From the NCBI GenBank assembly GCA_002869925.2, contig NEWT02000019.1:1-64000 (forward strand): a stretch of DNA of 64,000 nt, in the 5' to 3' direction. This DNA comes from Nitrospira sp. CG24A (lineage in GTDB: Bacteria; Nitrospirota; Nitrospiria; Nitrospirales; Nitrospiraceae). The position numbers and the translations under genes were made by a program. Of the stretch, positions 36,196-45,420 are shown in pieces. Numbering within the stretch: position 1 is the first letter of the stretch; every line of letters starts with the position of its first letter. Below the pieces are notes generated by a model. The model did no database searches, was not told where the DNA came from, and saw nothing but the letters and a program-made list of their open reading frames with translations.

Positions 36196-36972
36196 ATGAT
36201 GAACGACGATGACAAGTCCGTGAAGACGACACCGCTTATACCCACGATGGTTGCCCATATGATGACACCAGGGGTTGTACAGATTCCAGGGGACGTCTCA
36301 GTCAGTGAGGCAGCCATGTTGCTTGAGCGAGAGCAGGCGCCCTGTCTGCTTATCAAGGATACCGACACACAGTTCGGCATTATGACGCCAACCGACATCG
36401 TCAAAAAAGTTGTCGCTCAGGGACTCGAACCGCACGAGATCGAAGTCCGGACGATCATGACACGGCCGGTACAATTCATCGAATACGATGAGGCCATAAC
36501 AGAGGCCTCGATACTCATGATGGCCACAGGCGCCTCCCTCTTAATTGTCACCAAACAGCACCAGCCGGTCGGGGTGCTCAGCGCACAAGACGTGCTGCTC
36601 AACCCACCCAGACGGAGCACGAGAATTCCCGTCGTGGTGAGTGTGGTTGGACAAGCCCCGGAACCGGGGCTCAACTATAACGCCATCATCACCCAACTGA
36701 GCCATGCTGGAGGGTTGATCGAATCGGCAACAAAGCTCACGCCAAAGGCAAACGTCGTACTGGCCTTTTCCATTTCCGGTCAAAATACGCCTCTGACCAT
36801 TCGAGGAAAGGTGTTGGCCAGTGAACCGCCTCACGCAAAACCCGATGACACATCAGGCGAGACCCGTATCTGGCGCGTCGATATTCAGTTCACTGACCTC
36901 TCATCGCCCGACCTTGCGCGGATCAGAGCCTGGGCGCTTCAGACAATGCCCCCCTCACCCCATCTCTCTTAA
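36196..36972 (+). CDS. CBS-pair protein with PilZ-like C-terminal domain
   Basis: 258 residues. Two CBS motifs (about 17-70 and 80-135; MVAHMMTPGVVQIPGDVSVS, VRTIMTRPVQFIEYDEAITE) form a nucleotide-binding Bateman module. It is followed by a PilZ-like domain beginning RRSTRIPVVVSV; the RxxxR part is present, but the second PilZ motif (D/NxSxxG) reads QLSHAGG, so cyclic-di-GMP binding is uncertain. Start: ATG 36196 or 36199 follows GAGGGAG at a usable distance; a GTG at 36184 is too close to it. It is divergent from the MNIO gene, sharing a 160-nt promoter region. Confidence 0.85.
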   Translation: MMNDDDKSVKTTPLIPTMVAHMMTPGVVQIPGDVSVSEAAMLLEREQAPCLLIKDTDTQFGIMTPTDIVKKVVAQGLEPHEIEVRTIMTRPVQFIEYDEAITEASILMMATGASLLIVTKQHQPVGVLSAQDVLLNPPRRSTRIPVVVSVVGQAPEPGLNYNAIITQLSHAGGLIESATKLTPKANVVLAFSISGQNTPLTIRGKVLASEPPHAKPDDTSGETRIWRVDIQFTDLSSPDLARIRAWALQTMPPSPHLS

Positions 36973-37054
36973 TCACACACCGATGTTCCATTCCTTTGAC
37001 CGATAGGCGATCAGCTGATAGAATTTTTCTCTCTAGGATGAAAGAGAACCCCCT

Positions 37055-38110
37055 ATGGATAACTACATGAAGACGTCCCAGTCCCGTTCTCGCTCTCTTC
37101 CCTCGAACGAGGAGCTGCTCAGTCAAATTCGCCTCCTGCTCGACAGTCCTGAAGACGACCTGCAGGCGGCGATCATGAAGGAGCTCCTGGCCGGGACGCT
37201 TCGACTCCACGATTCTCATCTAGACATTCTGGATCTCAAGATCGTCAATCGTGCCGTCAAAGAACTCCGTCATGCCTTCCGGGTCTTCCATGGCTATTGC
37301 GATCGACGCAAGATCAGTATTTTCGGTTCCGCTCGCACCGACTCGGACGATCCAAACTACCAGATGGCCTTCCAATTTTCCCGTCGGATCGTCGAGGAAG
37401 GGTTCATGGTCATTACCGGGGGTGCCGATGGGATCATGCGCGCATGCCAGGAGGGCGCCGGACGCGAGAACAGCTTCGGGGTGAATATTATGCTGCCCTT
37501 CGAACAGGGCCCGAATGCCACGATCGCCGATGACCCCAAGCTCGTCACGTTCAAATACTTCTTTACCCGCAAACTCATCTTTCAGAAAGAGGCCAACGCT
37601 ATTGCGTTGTTTCCCGGCGGCTTCGGGACACATGATGAAGGCTTTGAAATTCTCACCCTCGCCCAAACCGGCAAGAGCGATCCTCAGCCGATCGTGTGCC
37701 TCCAGGCTCCAGGCTGCGACTATTGGGACGACTGGTACACCTTCATCACACGCCAACTTTTGGCCCGCAGACTTATCAATCATGAAGATCTCAGCTTGTT
37801 CAAAATCACCACGTCCATAGACGAGGCGATCGATGAGATCAGAGGTTTCTATCGCCGGTTCCATTCCATCCGCTATGTGGGCCGGCTTTTGGTCATGCGG
37901 CTGAAAACGGGCATTTCGTCCGAGCAGGTGGCCGATCTTCATGACATGTTTGGCGATCTGTTATCCGAGGGTACCTTCGAATTGCGCGGGGCGCTCCCCG
38001 AAGAGCTTGACGAACCCGGTCTACGAGAACTGCCGCGGCTGACCTTTACCTCCAATCGACGGAGTGCGAGCCGCTTGCGTCAGCTGATCGACCGTCTCAA
38101 CGCGCTCTGA
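37055..38110 (+). CDS. LOG-family (lysine decarboxylase-like) nucleotide hydrolase
   Basis: 351 residues. The central Rossmann domain (about 85-270) has ISIFGSARTDSDDPNYQMA, VITGGADGIMRACQEGAG and the hallmark PGGFGTHDE (PGGxGTxxE) plus FKYFFTRKLIFQKEA. LOG proteins release free bases, such as active cytokinin, from nucleoside 5'-monophosphates; here the long N- and C-terminal extensions place it in the larger bacterial subgroup whose substrate is probably a nucleotide such as AMP (family knowledge). A weak AAAGAGAA precedes the start. A small hairpin follows at 38117. Confidence 0.9.
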   Translation: MDNYMKTSQSRSRSLPSNEELLSQIRLLLDSPEDDLQAAIMKELLAGTLRLHDSHLDILDLKIVNRAVKELRHAFRVFHGYCDRRKISIFGSARTDSDDPNYQMAFQFSRRIVEEGFMVITGGADGIMRACQEGAGRENSFGVNIMLPFEQGPNATIADDPKLVTFKYFFTRKLIFQKEANAIALFPGGFGTHDEGFEILTLAQTGKSDPQPIVCLQAPGCDYWDDWYTFITRQLLARRLINHEDLSLFKITTSIDEAIDEIRGFYRRFHSIRYVGRLLVMRLKTGISSEQVADLHDMFGDLLSEGTFELRGALPEELDEPGLRELPRLTFTSNRRSASRLRQLIDRLNAL

Positions 38111-38116
38111 TCAACT

Positions 38117-38129
38117 CCGCTCGAAGCGG
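38117..38129 (+). terminator. Short hairpin after the LOG gene
   Basis: CCGCT-CGA-AGCGG followed by CTTTAG, 6 nt after the stop. The stem has only five pairs and the T run is poor, so this is a weak candidate. Confidence 0.3.
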
Positions 38130-38155
38130 CTTTAGTCTCGACGCTTCATCATGGT

Positions 38156-39043
38156 ATGCTCCCTGCGATGATCGGTTCTCGCACACAACACCCATTCTCC
38201 GAATCTCCCACTGTCGTGCTCTATCACGCCGAATGCGCCGATGGGTTCGGCGCCGCTTGGGCGATCTGGAGTCGATTTCCAGCGGCTCGGTTTATACCCG
38301 TGAAGCACGGGAATCCTCCGCCCATAGGGCTACAGGACCAGCGAGTCGTCATCGTGGATTTCAGTTATGCCCGCGAGACACTGGAAACTATGGCGGCTCA
38401 GACGCAGGCGCTCCTTGTGCTCGATCATCATATCACCGCGGAGAAGGCCCTCGCCGGTCTTCCCTATGCATACTTCGACATGAAGAAATCCGGAGCGGTC
38501 CTAGCCTGGGAATGGGCTCACGATCAGCCGATTCCGTGGCTCCTTGACTATATCCAAGACAAAGATCTTTGGACCTGGACACTCCCTTCCAGTCGTGAAA
38601 TTAATGCGGCCGTCGCCTCCTATCCATTCGACTACCACCTCTGGAATCACTTCACACAGAAGGAATTGGAACAGGAAGGCCGTGCCATCCTCCGTTACGA
38701 AAGCGAGCTCGTGAGTAAACTTTCGGCCCAAGCGATGTTAATCGACTTTCAGGGAGCCGTCGTTCCATCGGTCCAAAGTGCAGTCCTGACGAGTCAGATC
38801 GGTGAACGCTTGTCTGCCGAACATTCGTTCTGCGTCATTTGGCATGATCGCGATGGGCGCCGCTATTACAGTATGCGTTCGCGAGAGGACGGAGCTGACG
38901 TAGGAACCATCGCTGCATCGTTCGGCGGTGGAGGCCATACACATGCTGCAGGGTTTTCCGTTCCCCTTGGGCCCGATGGCTCCTTGCCGGATAACCCGGC
39001 GCTTCCCCGATCGACCGTCGACCGTCGCAGGCCACCTGGTTGA
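38156..39043 (+). CDS. DHH-family phosphoesterase
   Basis: 295 residues. DHH domain motifs: YHAECADGFGAAWA (motif I), VIVDFSYAR (II), LVLDHHITAEKAL (III, the DHH motif) and the DHHA1-type end FGGGGHTHAAGFSVP. Such enzymes hydrolyse short oligonucleotides, pAp or cyclic dinucleotides using two Mn2+; the GGGHxxAAG end fits an oligoribonuclease or oligonucleotide phosphatase. ATG 38156 or 38168; neither has a clear ribosome site. The stop codon (39041-39043) lies in the first word of the CTGGTT repeat array, so the C-terminal tail may have been changed by that repeat. Confidence 0.87.
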   Translation: MLPAMIGSRTQHPFSESPTVVLYHAECADGFGAAWAIWSRFPAARFIPVKHGNPPPIGLQDQRVVIVDFSYARETLETMAAQTQALLVLDHHITAEKALAGLPYAYFDMKKSGAVLAWEWAHDQPIPWLLDYIQDKDLWTWTLPSSREINAAVASYPFDYHLWNHFTQKELEQEGRAILRYESELVSKLSAQAMLIDFQGAVVPSVQSAVLTSQIGERLSAEHSFCVIWHDRDGRRYYSMRSREDGADVGTIAASFGGGGHTHAAGFSVPLGPDGSLPDNPALPRSTVDRRRPPG

Positions 39044-39130
39044 TCTGGTCTCTCTGGTTCATCTGGTTTTTCTGGTTAGTCTGGTTCAACCAAAAACCAG
39101 ACAAACCAAACAAACGAGACAAACCAAATA
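39033..39130. repeat. Short-word inverted repeat (CTGGTT / AACCAG words)
   Basis: Left arm is a run of CTGGTTNNTCTGGTT words (about 39034-39089), right arm AAAACCAGACAAACCAAACA and GAGACAAACCAAATAA (about 39091-39130). Together they can fold into an imperfect hairpin between the DHH and rhomboid genes. A related pair follows the rhomboid gene at 39851-39930. Confidence 0.75.
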
Positions 39131-39148
39131 ACGGTCTTCATACTCGCT

Positions 39149-39841
39149 ATGATTCCTCTGCACGATGACAACCCCACTGAACGCCCGCCAATTATCACAA
39201 TTGCCTGGATCGTGGCCTGTGCCCTCGTCTTTCTCTACCAGGCCAGTCTTCCCGCCGGCCCAGGAGAGACATTTGTCTTTCAGTACGGGGCAATCCCTGC
39301 CCTCGTGTTTGGGGAGGCCGACCTTCCTGAGATGGGCGTCGCTATCCCAGCCTACGCGACGTTAATCACAAGCATGTTTCTCCATGGCGGCTGGATGCAT
39401 CTCATTGGGAATATGCTGTACCTCTGGGTCTTCGGAAACAACATCGAAGATGCCATGGGGCATGCAAAGTATATCGCGTTCTACCTCACATGCGGAATTC
39501 TCGCTGCCTTAAGCCACGCCCTAACCGATCCGTCATCATCGATCCCGATGGTGGGAGCGAGCGGCGCCATTTCGGGCATCTTAGGCGCCTATCTGTTGTT
39601 GTTCCCACGCGCCAAAGTGCTGGTGATGATGCCCGCCATGGGCGCCACACGGGTGCCGGCAGCAATCGTCCTCGGCATGTGGTTTGTGATGCAACTGCTG
39701 AGTGGAGGGATGAGCATCGGGAGCGAGGGTGGCGGCGTCGCATTCTTTGCCCATATCGGCGGGTTTCTCGCCGGGATGGCGTTGATCGGTCTGTTCAAAC
39801 GCCCTGACGTACCCTTCTTTGCACCAGGCCGCAGGGGATAA
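39149..39841 (+). CDS. Rhomboid-family intramembrane serine protease
   Basis: 230 residues with six or seven membrane helices. HGGWMHLIGNMLYLWVFGNN is the second-helix signature with the oxyanion Asn, GASGAISGILGAYL carries the catalytic Ser, and AHIGGFLAGM the catalytic His of the Ser-His dyad. It cleaves transmembrane helices in the inner membrane; substrate unknown. Loop 1 contains a WMHL-type segment as expected. No clear ribosome site. It is flanked on both sides by CTGGTT-word hairpins. Confidence 0.93.
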   Translation: MIPLHDDNPTERPPIITIAWIVACALVFLYQASLPAGPGETFVFQYGAIPALVFGEADLPEMGVAIPAYATLITSMFLHGGWMHLIGNMLYLWVFGNNIEDAMGHAKYIAFYLTCGILAALSHALTDPSSSIPMVGASGAISGILGAYLLLFPRAKVLVMMPAMGATRVPAAIVLGMWFVMQLLSGGMSIGSEGGGVAFFAHIGGFLAGMALIGLFKRPDVPFFAPGRRG

Positions 39842-39850
39842 CAGACAACT

Positions 39851-39930
39851 AACCCGGTTTCTCTGGTTTGTTTGGTTCGGTTTGTTTATTTGGTTGAACG
39901 GAATTAACCGGATAAACCAAATAAACCGTC
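39851..39930. repeat. Short-word inverted repeat after the rhomboid gene
   Basis: CCGGTTTCTCTGGTTTGTTTGG and TTTGTTTATTTGGTTGAAC face GGATAAACCAAATAAACCG. Same word class as 39033-39130; lies between the convergent rhomboid and hybrid-kinase genes and may act as a two-way terminator. Confidence 0.7.
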
Positions 39931-39936
39931 CGATTT

Positions 39937-41787
39937 TCACGTATCCAGCAACTCACGGACTTTTTCGACCAATCCAGCTTGTCGATAGGGGCGCCTCAAG
40001 AGATACCGAGGGTTGAGACGATGAGACACCATGGTCTCGTCGTCAAATCCGGAAATAAAGAGCGCTTTCATCGTTGGATATTGCTTCAACAACCGTCCGG
40101 CTAATTCACGTCCCCCGATCTCCGGCATCATGAGATCGCTCACGACCATATGAATCGCTCCCAGATGTTGCTGCGGAAGCAGCAAGGCTTCCACGGATGA
40201 GCTCGCCTCCAAGACCTGATAACGATGTCGCAACAATGTCGAGAGCGCGAGCTTGCGGTCGATTTCATTTGGCTCTACCAACAAAACCGTTTCCTGCCCT
40301 TTGGCTGCACCATGTGCTAGAGCTGACGGGGCAAGCGGCCGGCCCTGTCCTGCGAGAGGAAGCGTCACCCGCACAACGGTACCCTTGCCAGGCTGACTGA
40401 CCACATCGACCTGGCCTGCACTATGCTTCACCATGCCATAGACTGCGGTAAGCCCCAGTCCCATATTCATTTCTTTTGTAGAGAAAAATGGTTCAAACAT
40501 GTGCGACTGAGTCTCCGAACTCATTCCATTCCCGGTATCGCTCACTTCAATCAACACCGTGGAGCGATGCATTCCCTTTCCTTTCACAGACACACCCTCA
40601 TGCCCATGGGATAGCTGCTTCGCTTCAATGCGAAGCCGACCCCCTTGCGGCATGGCATCTCGAGCATTCACCGCCAAATGAAGGAGCGCTTGATCGAGGC
40701 CCTCACGATCGACCTCTACTTCCATCGGCGCATTGTGAATGACCATGCTGAGATCTACGGATGGCGGCAGCAATCCTCTCATCACCTCACGAATTTCCTC
40801 CAACACAGCCTTGACAGACAGGACCTGTCTCACATGGCCGGTATGAACACCCAACTCAGCCAGTTGAGCAGTCAACGCCGCAGCCTTTCCTCCACTTCGA
40901 AATATGTCATCGATTGGTCCATAGAGTGGATCGTTCGCCTTGAGATGGGAAAGAACCACACCCGTCTGCTTCCCAATCACCGACACAAGATGGTTGAGTT
41001 CTTCTGCAACCCCTCCCGCAATCCGACTGATCGCGTCCATCTTCTGTACTTCATGTAACTGCTGCTCGAGGCCTTCCCGTTCCTTCTTCTCCTGGCGTAC
41101 GTGCTCATTCGCCCGTACCAGGTCGCCCTTGAGCCCCTTGATACGAACCTCTAACTGGTCGCGCGACGATTTCAGGGCCTGCTCAGCCTCTCTCAACGCT
41201 TCGATACTCCCCAACAACTGTGCTTTTTGTTGCCGTTCATCCCCGATCGTTTGCAGCGCAAGTCCATAGAAGGTGGCCATCACCAGCAACACCGGGACTC
41301 CAAGCAAATGCCCGGGCGACAAAGAGCCGGTTTGTACAATCCCCTGATAGAGAATGACGCCATACCCGGCACAGAGCAACAACGATAATCCAATAACATG
41401 GGAGAGCCGCCGTACCGAGGCCGCGATGAGCATGAGCACGAAATACGACAGATAGAGTTCCGACCGAGCATTACCCGACAGATAAATAGTCGCGGTCACG
41501 AGCACCGTATCGATCCCGATCACAGTCCCGCTGAACCACGCAGCCTGCAGGATCGTGTTCGGCACATACCACAAGCAGAGGACCATCGCCACCAAGCCAA
41601 TGACAATCACCCCGATCGCAGGGCGACTTGCGATGAGTTCCGCTCCGGACAATAACTGATACGCCAACATGATACCGACCAACGACTGAAGCACCAGATA
41701 TCGAGAGCGTGAGATTGTACTGTCGTGACCCGAATCCGCCGAGGGCAAATCAACATGGTTTTCAGAGGATACGGCAAGACTGCTCAT
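39937..41787 (-). CDS. Membrane hybrid histidine kinase lacking the phosphoacceptor His
   Basis: 616 residues from ATG 41787 (CAGGAG upstream; a TTG eight codons earlier is the alternative). About six N-terminal membrane helices (residues 30-180), a coiled-coil linker (about 190-250), a HisKA-like hairpin, a HATPase domain (N box HLAVNARDAMP, G1 DTGNGM, F box MFEPFFSTK, G2 MGLGLTAVYGM) and a C-terminal receiver with phosphoacceptor Asp in MVVSDLMMPEIGG. The H-box reads AGGVAEELNH where relatives have AGGIAHDFNN, so His is replaced by Glu (E262). Autophosphorylation at the usual site is impossible; it may signal by ATP-driven shape or work with another kinase. The receiver is intact. Confidence 0.9.
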   Translation of the reverse strand: MSSLAVSSENHVDLPSADSGHDSTISRSRYLVLQSLVGIMLAYQLLSGAELIASRPAIGVIVIGLVAMVLCLWYVPNTILQAAWFSGTVIGIDTVLVTATIYLSGNARSELYLSYFVLMLIAASVRRLSHVIGLSLLLCAGYGVILYQGIVQTGSLSPGHLLGVPVLLVMATFYGLALQTIGDERQQKAQLLGSIEALREAEQALKSSRDQLEVRIKGLKGDLVRANEHVRQEKKEREGLEQQLHEVQKMDAISRIAGGVAEELNHLVSVIGKQTGVVLSHLKANDPLYGPIDDIFRSGGKAAALTAQLAELGVHTGHVRQVLSVKAVLEEIREVMRGLLPPSVDLSMVIHNAPMEVEVDREGLDQALLHLAVNARDAMPQGGRLRIEAKQLSHGHEGVSVKGKGMHRSTVLIEVSDTGNGMSSETQSHMFEPFFSTKEMNMGLGLTAVYGMVKHSAGQVDVVSQPGKGTVVRVTLPLAGQGRPLAPSALAHGAAKGQETVLLVEPNEIDRKLALSTLLRHRYQVLEASSSVEALLLPQQHLGAIHMVVSDLMMPEIGGRELAGRLLKQYPTMKALFISGFDDETMVSHRLNPRYLLRRPYRQAGLVEKVRELLDT

Positions 41788-42143
41788 CTGTATGGTCTCC
41801 TGTTCGTGCAACCGCGTCCTGCGTGAAGCGTCGCTCCCGTACTAATTCTGATGCTTCGAGAACGGTGAGGGTGGGTACATCCCGGATCGGGCTAGGAGTG
41901 GAGCAAGTCCTGTACCGATATTAAAACAGAGCCAACCCCGCGGTTTTTCCTTAGCCTTTGCCCTGAGGAACTGAACTATTTGGTTCATCTCTCCACAACA
42001 AGTCACAAAATAGAACGAGGCAGAATGACCAAAAAACGGCTCACAGATCGGATTTAATTAGGTATACGGCTTAAGGTTGGCCCTGCTGACAACATCCTGT
42101 CGGTTACTGCCGGGTGATGAACGATGCAGCCGAATGAAGAAGA
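41788..42143. other. Region without a gene
   Basis: About 355 bases between the hybrid kinase start and the purK stop. No supported gene, RNA or repeat. An AT-rich stretch at 42040-42065 may be promoter DNA for the kinase gene. Confidence 0.4.
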
Positions 42144-43322
42144 TCAGGCAGACTGGGTGGAGCCGCTTGCAAGGCCATCACGGAATTGCGTCGCATGATC
42201 GAGAGCGAGACCGAGCGTCTCTCCGAAGAACGTCACGTGTCCCATCTTTCTGCGGGGACGAATGACATGCTTGCCGTAGAGATGGAGTACCGCACCGGGA
42301 ATATCCAGCAGCGTACGACACCCTTCACCCTTCATGAGGGATACCGCATCGTCTCCGATAAGATTCAGCATGACAGCTGGACTCAGCAGACGCACTTCAC
42401 CAAGCGGCATCCCGCAGATCGCACGAACCTGTTGCTCAAACTGGGACACACTGCACACATCGAGTGTGTAATGGCCTGAGTTATGAGGCCGCGGAGCAAT
42501 CTCATTAATCAGAAGTTCCCCGCTGGGCAACTGAAACAATTCGAGACAAAATACTCCGACACCTTCCAGACGATCGACGGCCTGAATTGCAAGCGCTGCG
42601 GCTTGGCCGGCCACAGCCGACGATCCCGGCGCCGGCACCATAGTGGTTCGAAGAATGCCTTCTTCATGTTCATTCTCAACCATGGGATACGTACAACTCT
42701 GTCCGTTAGATCCGCGAACCACCAGGATTGAAAGCTCCCGTTGAAACGGCACCAACGACTCCACGATCCATCGCATGCCGGGGCGAGCAGATTCCAATAC
42801 GGCTTGTTCCACCTCCTGAACATCGGACGCGTGGAAAATTCTCCACTGCCCCTTGCCGTCATACCCAGCTGTCGCTGTTTTACAGAGCGCGGGAAACCCA
42901 ACTTGTCTGACCGTCGACAATAATTGATCGGGAGAAGCCAGGCCTGCGAAGGGGGGAACAGAAAATCCGTTGGTGGCCAAGAAGTTTTTTTGCGCGATGC
43001 GATCTTGAATCACACTCAGGATAGCACTCGATGGACGAACCGGCTTCCGCCGCTCTAGCGCGCGACAGAGTTCCACCGGGACATTTTCCCATTCGTAGGT
43101 CACGACACTGACCAGATCGGCAAACCGCGTCAGAACGTGTTGGTCGGTGAAGGGAACGGGGAAGCTGTGTGTGGCAACACGATGAGCAGGCGCGTCTGGA
43201 TCTGGATCCCAAACAGCGACGTGATACCCGAGGCGGCGTGCTGCGACGGTGAACATGGCGCCTAATTGTCCACCACCCAGGACGCCCAGGACAGATCCAG
43301 GTGCGATAACGCCCGCCGTCAC
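42144..43322 (-). CDS. purK: 5-(carboxyamino)imidazole ribonucleotide synthase
   Basis: ATP-grasp enzyme of de novo purine synthesis: AIR + bicarbonate + ATP to N5-CAIR. 392 residues, slightly longer than the usual 355-380. Motifs: [13 protein letters not shown] at the N-terminus, [42 protein letters not shown]-type metal site ([20 protein letters not shown]) and [20 protein letters not shown]. The GTG start overlaps the purE stop as GTGA, so purE and purK are translationally coupled. There are no other purine genes in the window. Confidence 0.96.
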   Translation of the reverse strand: MTAGVIAPGSVLGVLGGGQLGAMFTVAARRLGYHVAVWDPDPDAPAHRVATHSFPVPFTDQHVLTRFADLVSVVTYEWENVPVELCRALERRKPVRPSSAILSVIQDRIAQKNFLATNGFSVPPFAGLASPDQLLSTVRQVGFPALCKTATAGYDGKGQWRIFHASDVQEVEQAVLESARPGMRWIVESLVPFQRELSILVVRGSNGQSCTYPMVENEHEEGILRTTMVPAPGSSAVAGQAAALAIQAVDRLEGVGVFCLELFQLPSGELLINEIAPRPHNSGHYTLDVCSVSQFEQQVRAICGMPLGEVRLLSPAVMLNLIGDDAVSLMKGEGCRTLLDIPGAVLHLYGKHVIRPRRKMGHVTFFGETLGLALDHATQFRDGLASGSTQSA

Positions 43323-43897
43323 GATTGTCGGCTCGGACGGCCCGGACCTTTCGTTCCAGTCACCAGTCCCTTTGCTTCAGGAGACCGGAGCACCGCGTCC
43401 GTCTGTGTCTGGCGGAATAATTTCACACGAGCGGCAATCGCTGGATACCGGCCTGCTAAGATTTGTGCGGCAAGCAATCCGGCATTTTCCGCCCCGCCGA
43501 TGGCCACCGTGGCGACTGGAATTCCTTTTGGCATTTGCACGATGGAGAGGAGCGAGTCCAGCCCGCGAAGATGCTCCGTCGGGATCGGAACTCCGATAAC
43601 CGGCAGATGCGTCTTCGCTGCCAGCATCCCGGGAAGATGTGCCGCCCCTCCCGCGCCGGCAATGATCACTTCGATCCCCCGGCCGGAAGCTTGTTCTGCA
43701 TACGAGAATAAGCGATCCGGGGTTCGATGCGCAGAGACAACCATCAATTCGTGTGGAACCCCGAGATCCGTCAGAATGGCAGTGGCTTTTTCTAAGATCG
43801 GGAAATCAGACTTGCTTCCGCCTAACACGCCAACCAAGGGATGCACACGATCCGTTCCGCGCCGCCGTGACTGTGGCTCCCTATGAAGACGAGACAT
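43319..43897 (-). CDS. purE: N5-carboxyaminoimidazole ribonucleotide mutase
   Basis: Class I PurE, converts N5-CAIR to CAIR, cytoplasmic octamer. 192 residues with an N-terminal extension of about 20 compared with the 165-residue core. [26 protein letters not shown] (catalytic His-Arg) and [19 protein letters not shown] are diagnostic; [20 protein letters not shown] follows. The ATG at 43897 has only a distant AAGGA; a GTG just before HPLVGVLGG is a possible internal start. It forms an operon with purK. Confidence 0.95.
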   Translation of the reverse strand: MSRLHREPQSRRRGTDRVHPLVGVLGGSKSDFPILEKATAILTDLGVPHELMVVSAHRTPDRLFSYAEQASGRGIEVIIAGAGGAAHLPGMLAAKTHLPVIGVPIPTEHLRGLDSLLSIVQMPKGIPVATVAIGGAENAGLLAAQILAGRYPAIAARVKLFRQTQTDAVLRSPEAKGLVTGTKGPGRPSRQS

Positions 43898-44083
43898 ATG
43901 TGCGCGGATCCTTCCCCTACAGTGCTCAGGCCTATGGCTCCAACGAATTCCTCACCTTAGCGATTCTCCGACCGATGGTCAAGCTCGCCTCTTCCCCATC
44001 TGCAATCCATGAACGGTGAATCGTGAATCCGAATCGTTGTGGAGGAACAGCCCGCGGCCATCCGGCGTTTCAGATCTTCGCTC

Positions 44084-44497
44084 TCACGATTCTTGGGCGC
44101 GAAGCGAATACGCCGCGTGTGGGCTAGGAGCCTGTAATTCAGCGTGGATGGTTTCGAGGAGGGTCTTCATCTCAAAAGGTTTTTGAAGCGTGCGGTGGGC
44201 GCCCAACATTGTCGCCACGTCGAGATAATTGAGGATGCCAATCATGTCGCTGCCGCCGGTAATCACAATGATTTTCACATCGGGAGACTCCTGTCGCAAT
44301 GCGACGGTTGTCTCCAGACCATCCTGATCGGGCATAAGAATGTCCATAATGACCAGGTCTGCCGGAGCCAACCGATACAGACGGAGAGCCTCCTTCCCAT
44401 CACGCGCTTCCGTGACGTGATAGCCGGCCTGCTCTAATGTTTGGCAAATCAACCGGCGGATTTGGTCTTCGTCGTCGACGACAAGAATGGATGACAT
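44084..44497 (-). CDS. Single-domain response regulator
   Basis: 137-residue receiver. Acidic pocket DDED at 8-11, phosphoacceptor Asp52 (LVIMDILMP), switch Thr in IIVITGGSD, conserved Lys in RTLQKPFEMK. A 15-residue tail follows, no output domain. GAGGTGCACA precedes the ATG. It is separated by about 270 nt from the LuxR-type regulator upstream and could be phosphorylated by the giant kinase or the hybrid kinase; partner not visible from sequence. Confidence 0.92.
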   Translation of the reverse strand: MSSILVVDDEDQIRRLICQTLEQAGYHVTEARDGKEALRLYRLAPADLVIMDILMPDQDGLETTVALRQESPDVKIIVITGGSDMIGILNYLDVATMLGAHRTLQKPFEMKTLLETIHAELQAPSPHAAYSLRAQES

Positions 44498-44769
44498 TGT
44501 GCACCTCGGCTTCGGTGGATGATTCCGGACCTCGGTTCCTCACACGGCGTGCCTTCCAGAAAATACTTCTGAACTGTATCATCTCCCACGTGAGCGGGCA
44601 AACAATTCGTCACTATCCATGTCGATAGAATATCGATAGCGACCACGCTTACATAGGAGCATATGGCTCTGACCAGATAGTCTCATGAGGGAAATGGGGC
44701 TGGTGAGAGAAAAAGATCTGAGGGTTACTGAGCGTCGAATCCTCAACGCTGGATCGCGCAGGTGCCTCA

Positions 44770-45420
44770 TCAGAGCTGACGTTTCACGAAATAGGCAGCG
44801 GCTTGGGCGCGTCGTGAGATATGCAATTTCTGAAACATGTTGGCGGCATAGTTCTTGACCGTTTTTTCACTGAGTTGCAGCGAGACGGCAATTTCCTTAT
44901 TCGTCAAACCTTCCGCCATCAGCGCCAGGACGCGCTCTTCCTGAGGAGCGAGGGATGGTTCCCGCTCCGGGTGGGCTTCACCCGACCCAACATTCTTACT
45001 CAACGCCCGCCGGGTAAGGGCCGGATCGAACATCGATAGCCCATTAGAAACGCCAAGAATCGATCGAATCAGCTGACCAGAGTCGATATTCTTGACGACA
45101 TACCCCTGTGCGCCTGCCAGCATGGCTGCCCGTGCGGAATTATCATTCATATAGGAAGTGAGAAAAATGATGCGTGTCGCGGGGCACCCGGCGAAGATGG
45201 CACGGGACGCTTCAACCCCTGAGCCATCCGGGAGTCGGACATCCATCAGGACGATGTCCGGTTTGAGCCGCATGACCGCCTGCACTGCGGCTGCCTTGGA
45301 CCCTGCCTCACCAACGACGGTAATGCCTTGGCGATTGTGCAAGACCGTTCGCAAGCCGACACGGACCACTTCGTGATCGTCGACTAAAAGTAGGCGAATC
45401 GGCTTCCTAGCGGGGGAAAT
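44770..45420 (-). CDS. LuxR/NarL-type response regulator, probable ATT start
   Basis: About 216 residues. Receiver: LLLVDDHEVVRVGLR, phosphoacceptor Asp60 (IVLMDVRLP), Thr in IIFLTSYM, Lys in GYVVKNI. The C-terminal LuxR helix-turn-helix is LAPQEERVLALMAEGLTNKE and VAVSLQ-type recognition helix (IAVSLQLSEKTVKNYAANMF). No ATG, GTG or TTG lies at the natural N-terminus; instead AAGGAGG (45427-45433) stands 6 nt before an ATT at 45420, giving M-SPARKPIRLLLVDDHE. The nearest in-frame ATG (45465) has its AAGGAG only 1 nt away. The gene overlaps the 3' end of the giant kinase by 14 nt, so the two form a NarX-NarL-like pair. Confidence 0.9.
   Translation of the reverse strand: MSPARKPIRLLLVDDHEVVRVGLRTVLHNRQGITVVGEAGSKAAAVQAVMRLKPDIVLMDVRLPDGSGVEASRAIFAGCPATRIIFLTSYMNDNSARAAMLAGAQGYVVKNIDSGQLIRSILGVSNGLSMFDPALTRRALSKNVGSGEAHPEREPSLAPQEERVLALMAEGLTNKEIAVSLQLSEKTVKNYAANMFQKLHISRRAQAAAYFVKRQL

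Noticed and set aside
44621-44640. TCGATAGAATATCGATAG palindrome-like site upstream of the single receiver
   Set aside because: Too short and AT-rich to call an operator without a second copy or a known binding protein.
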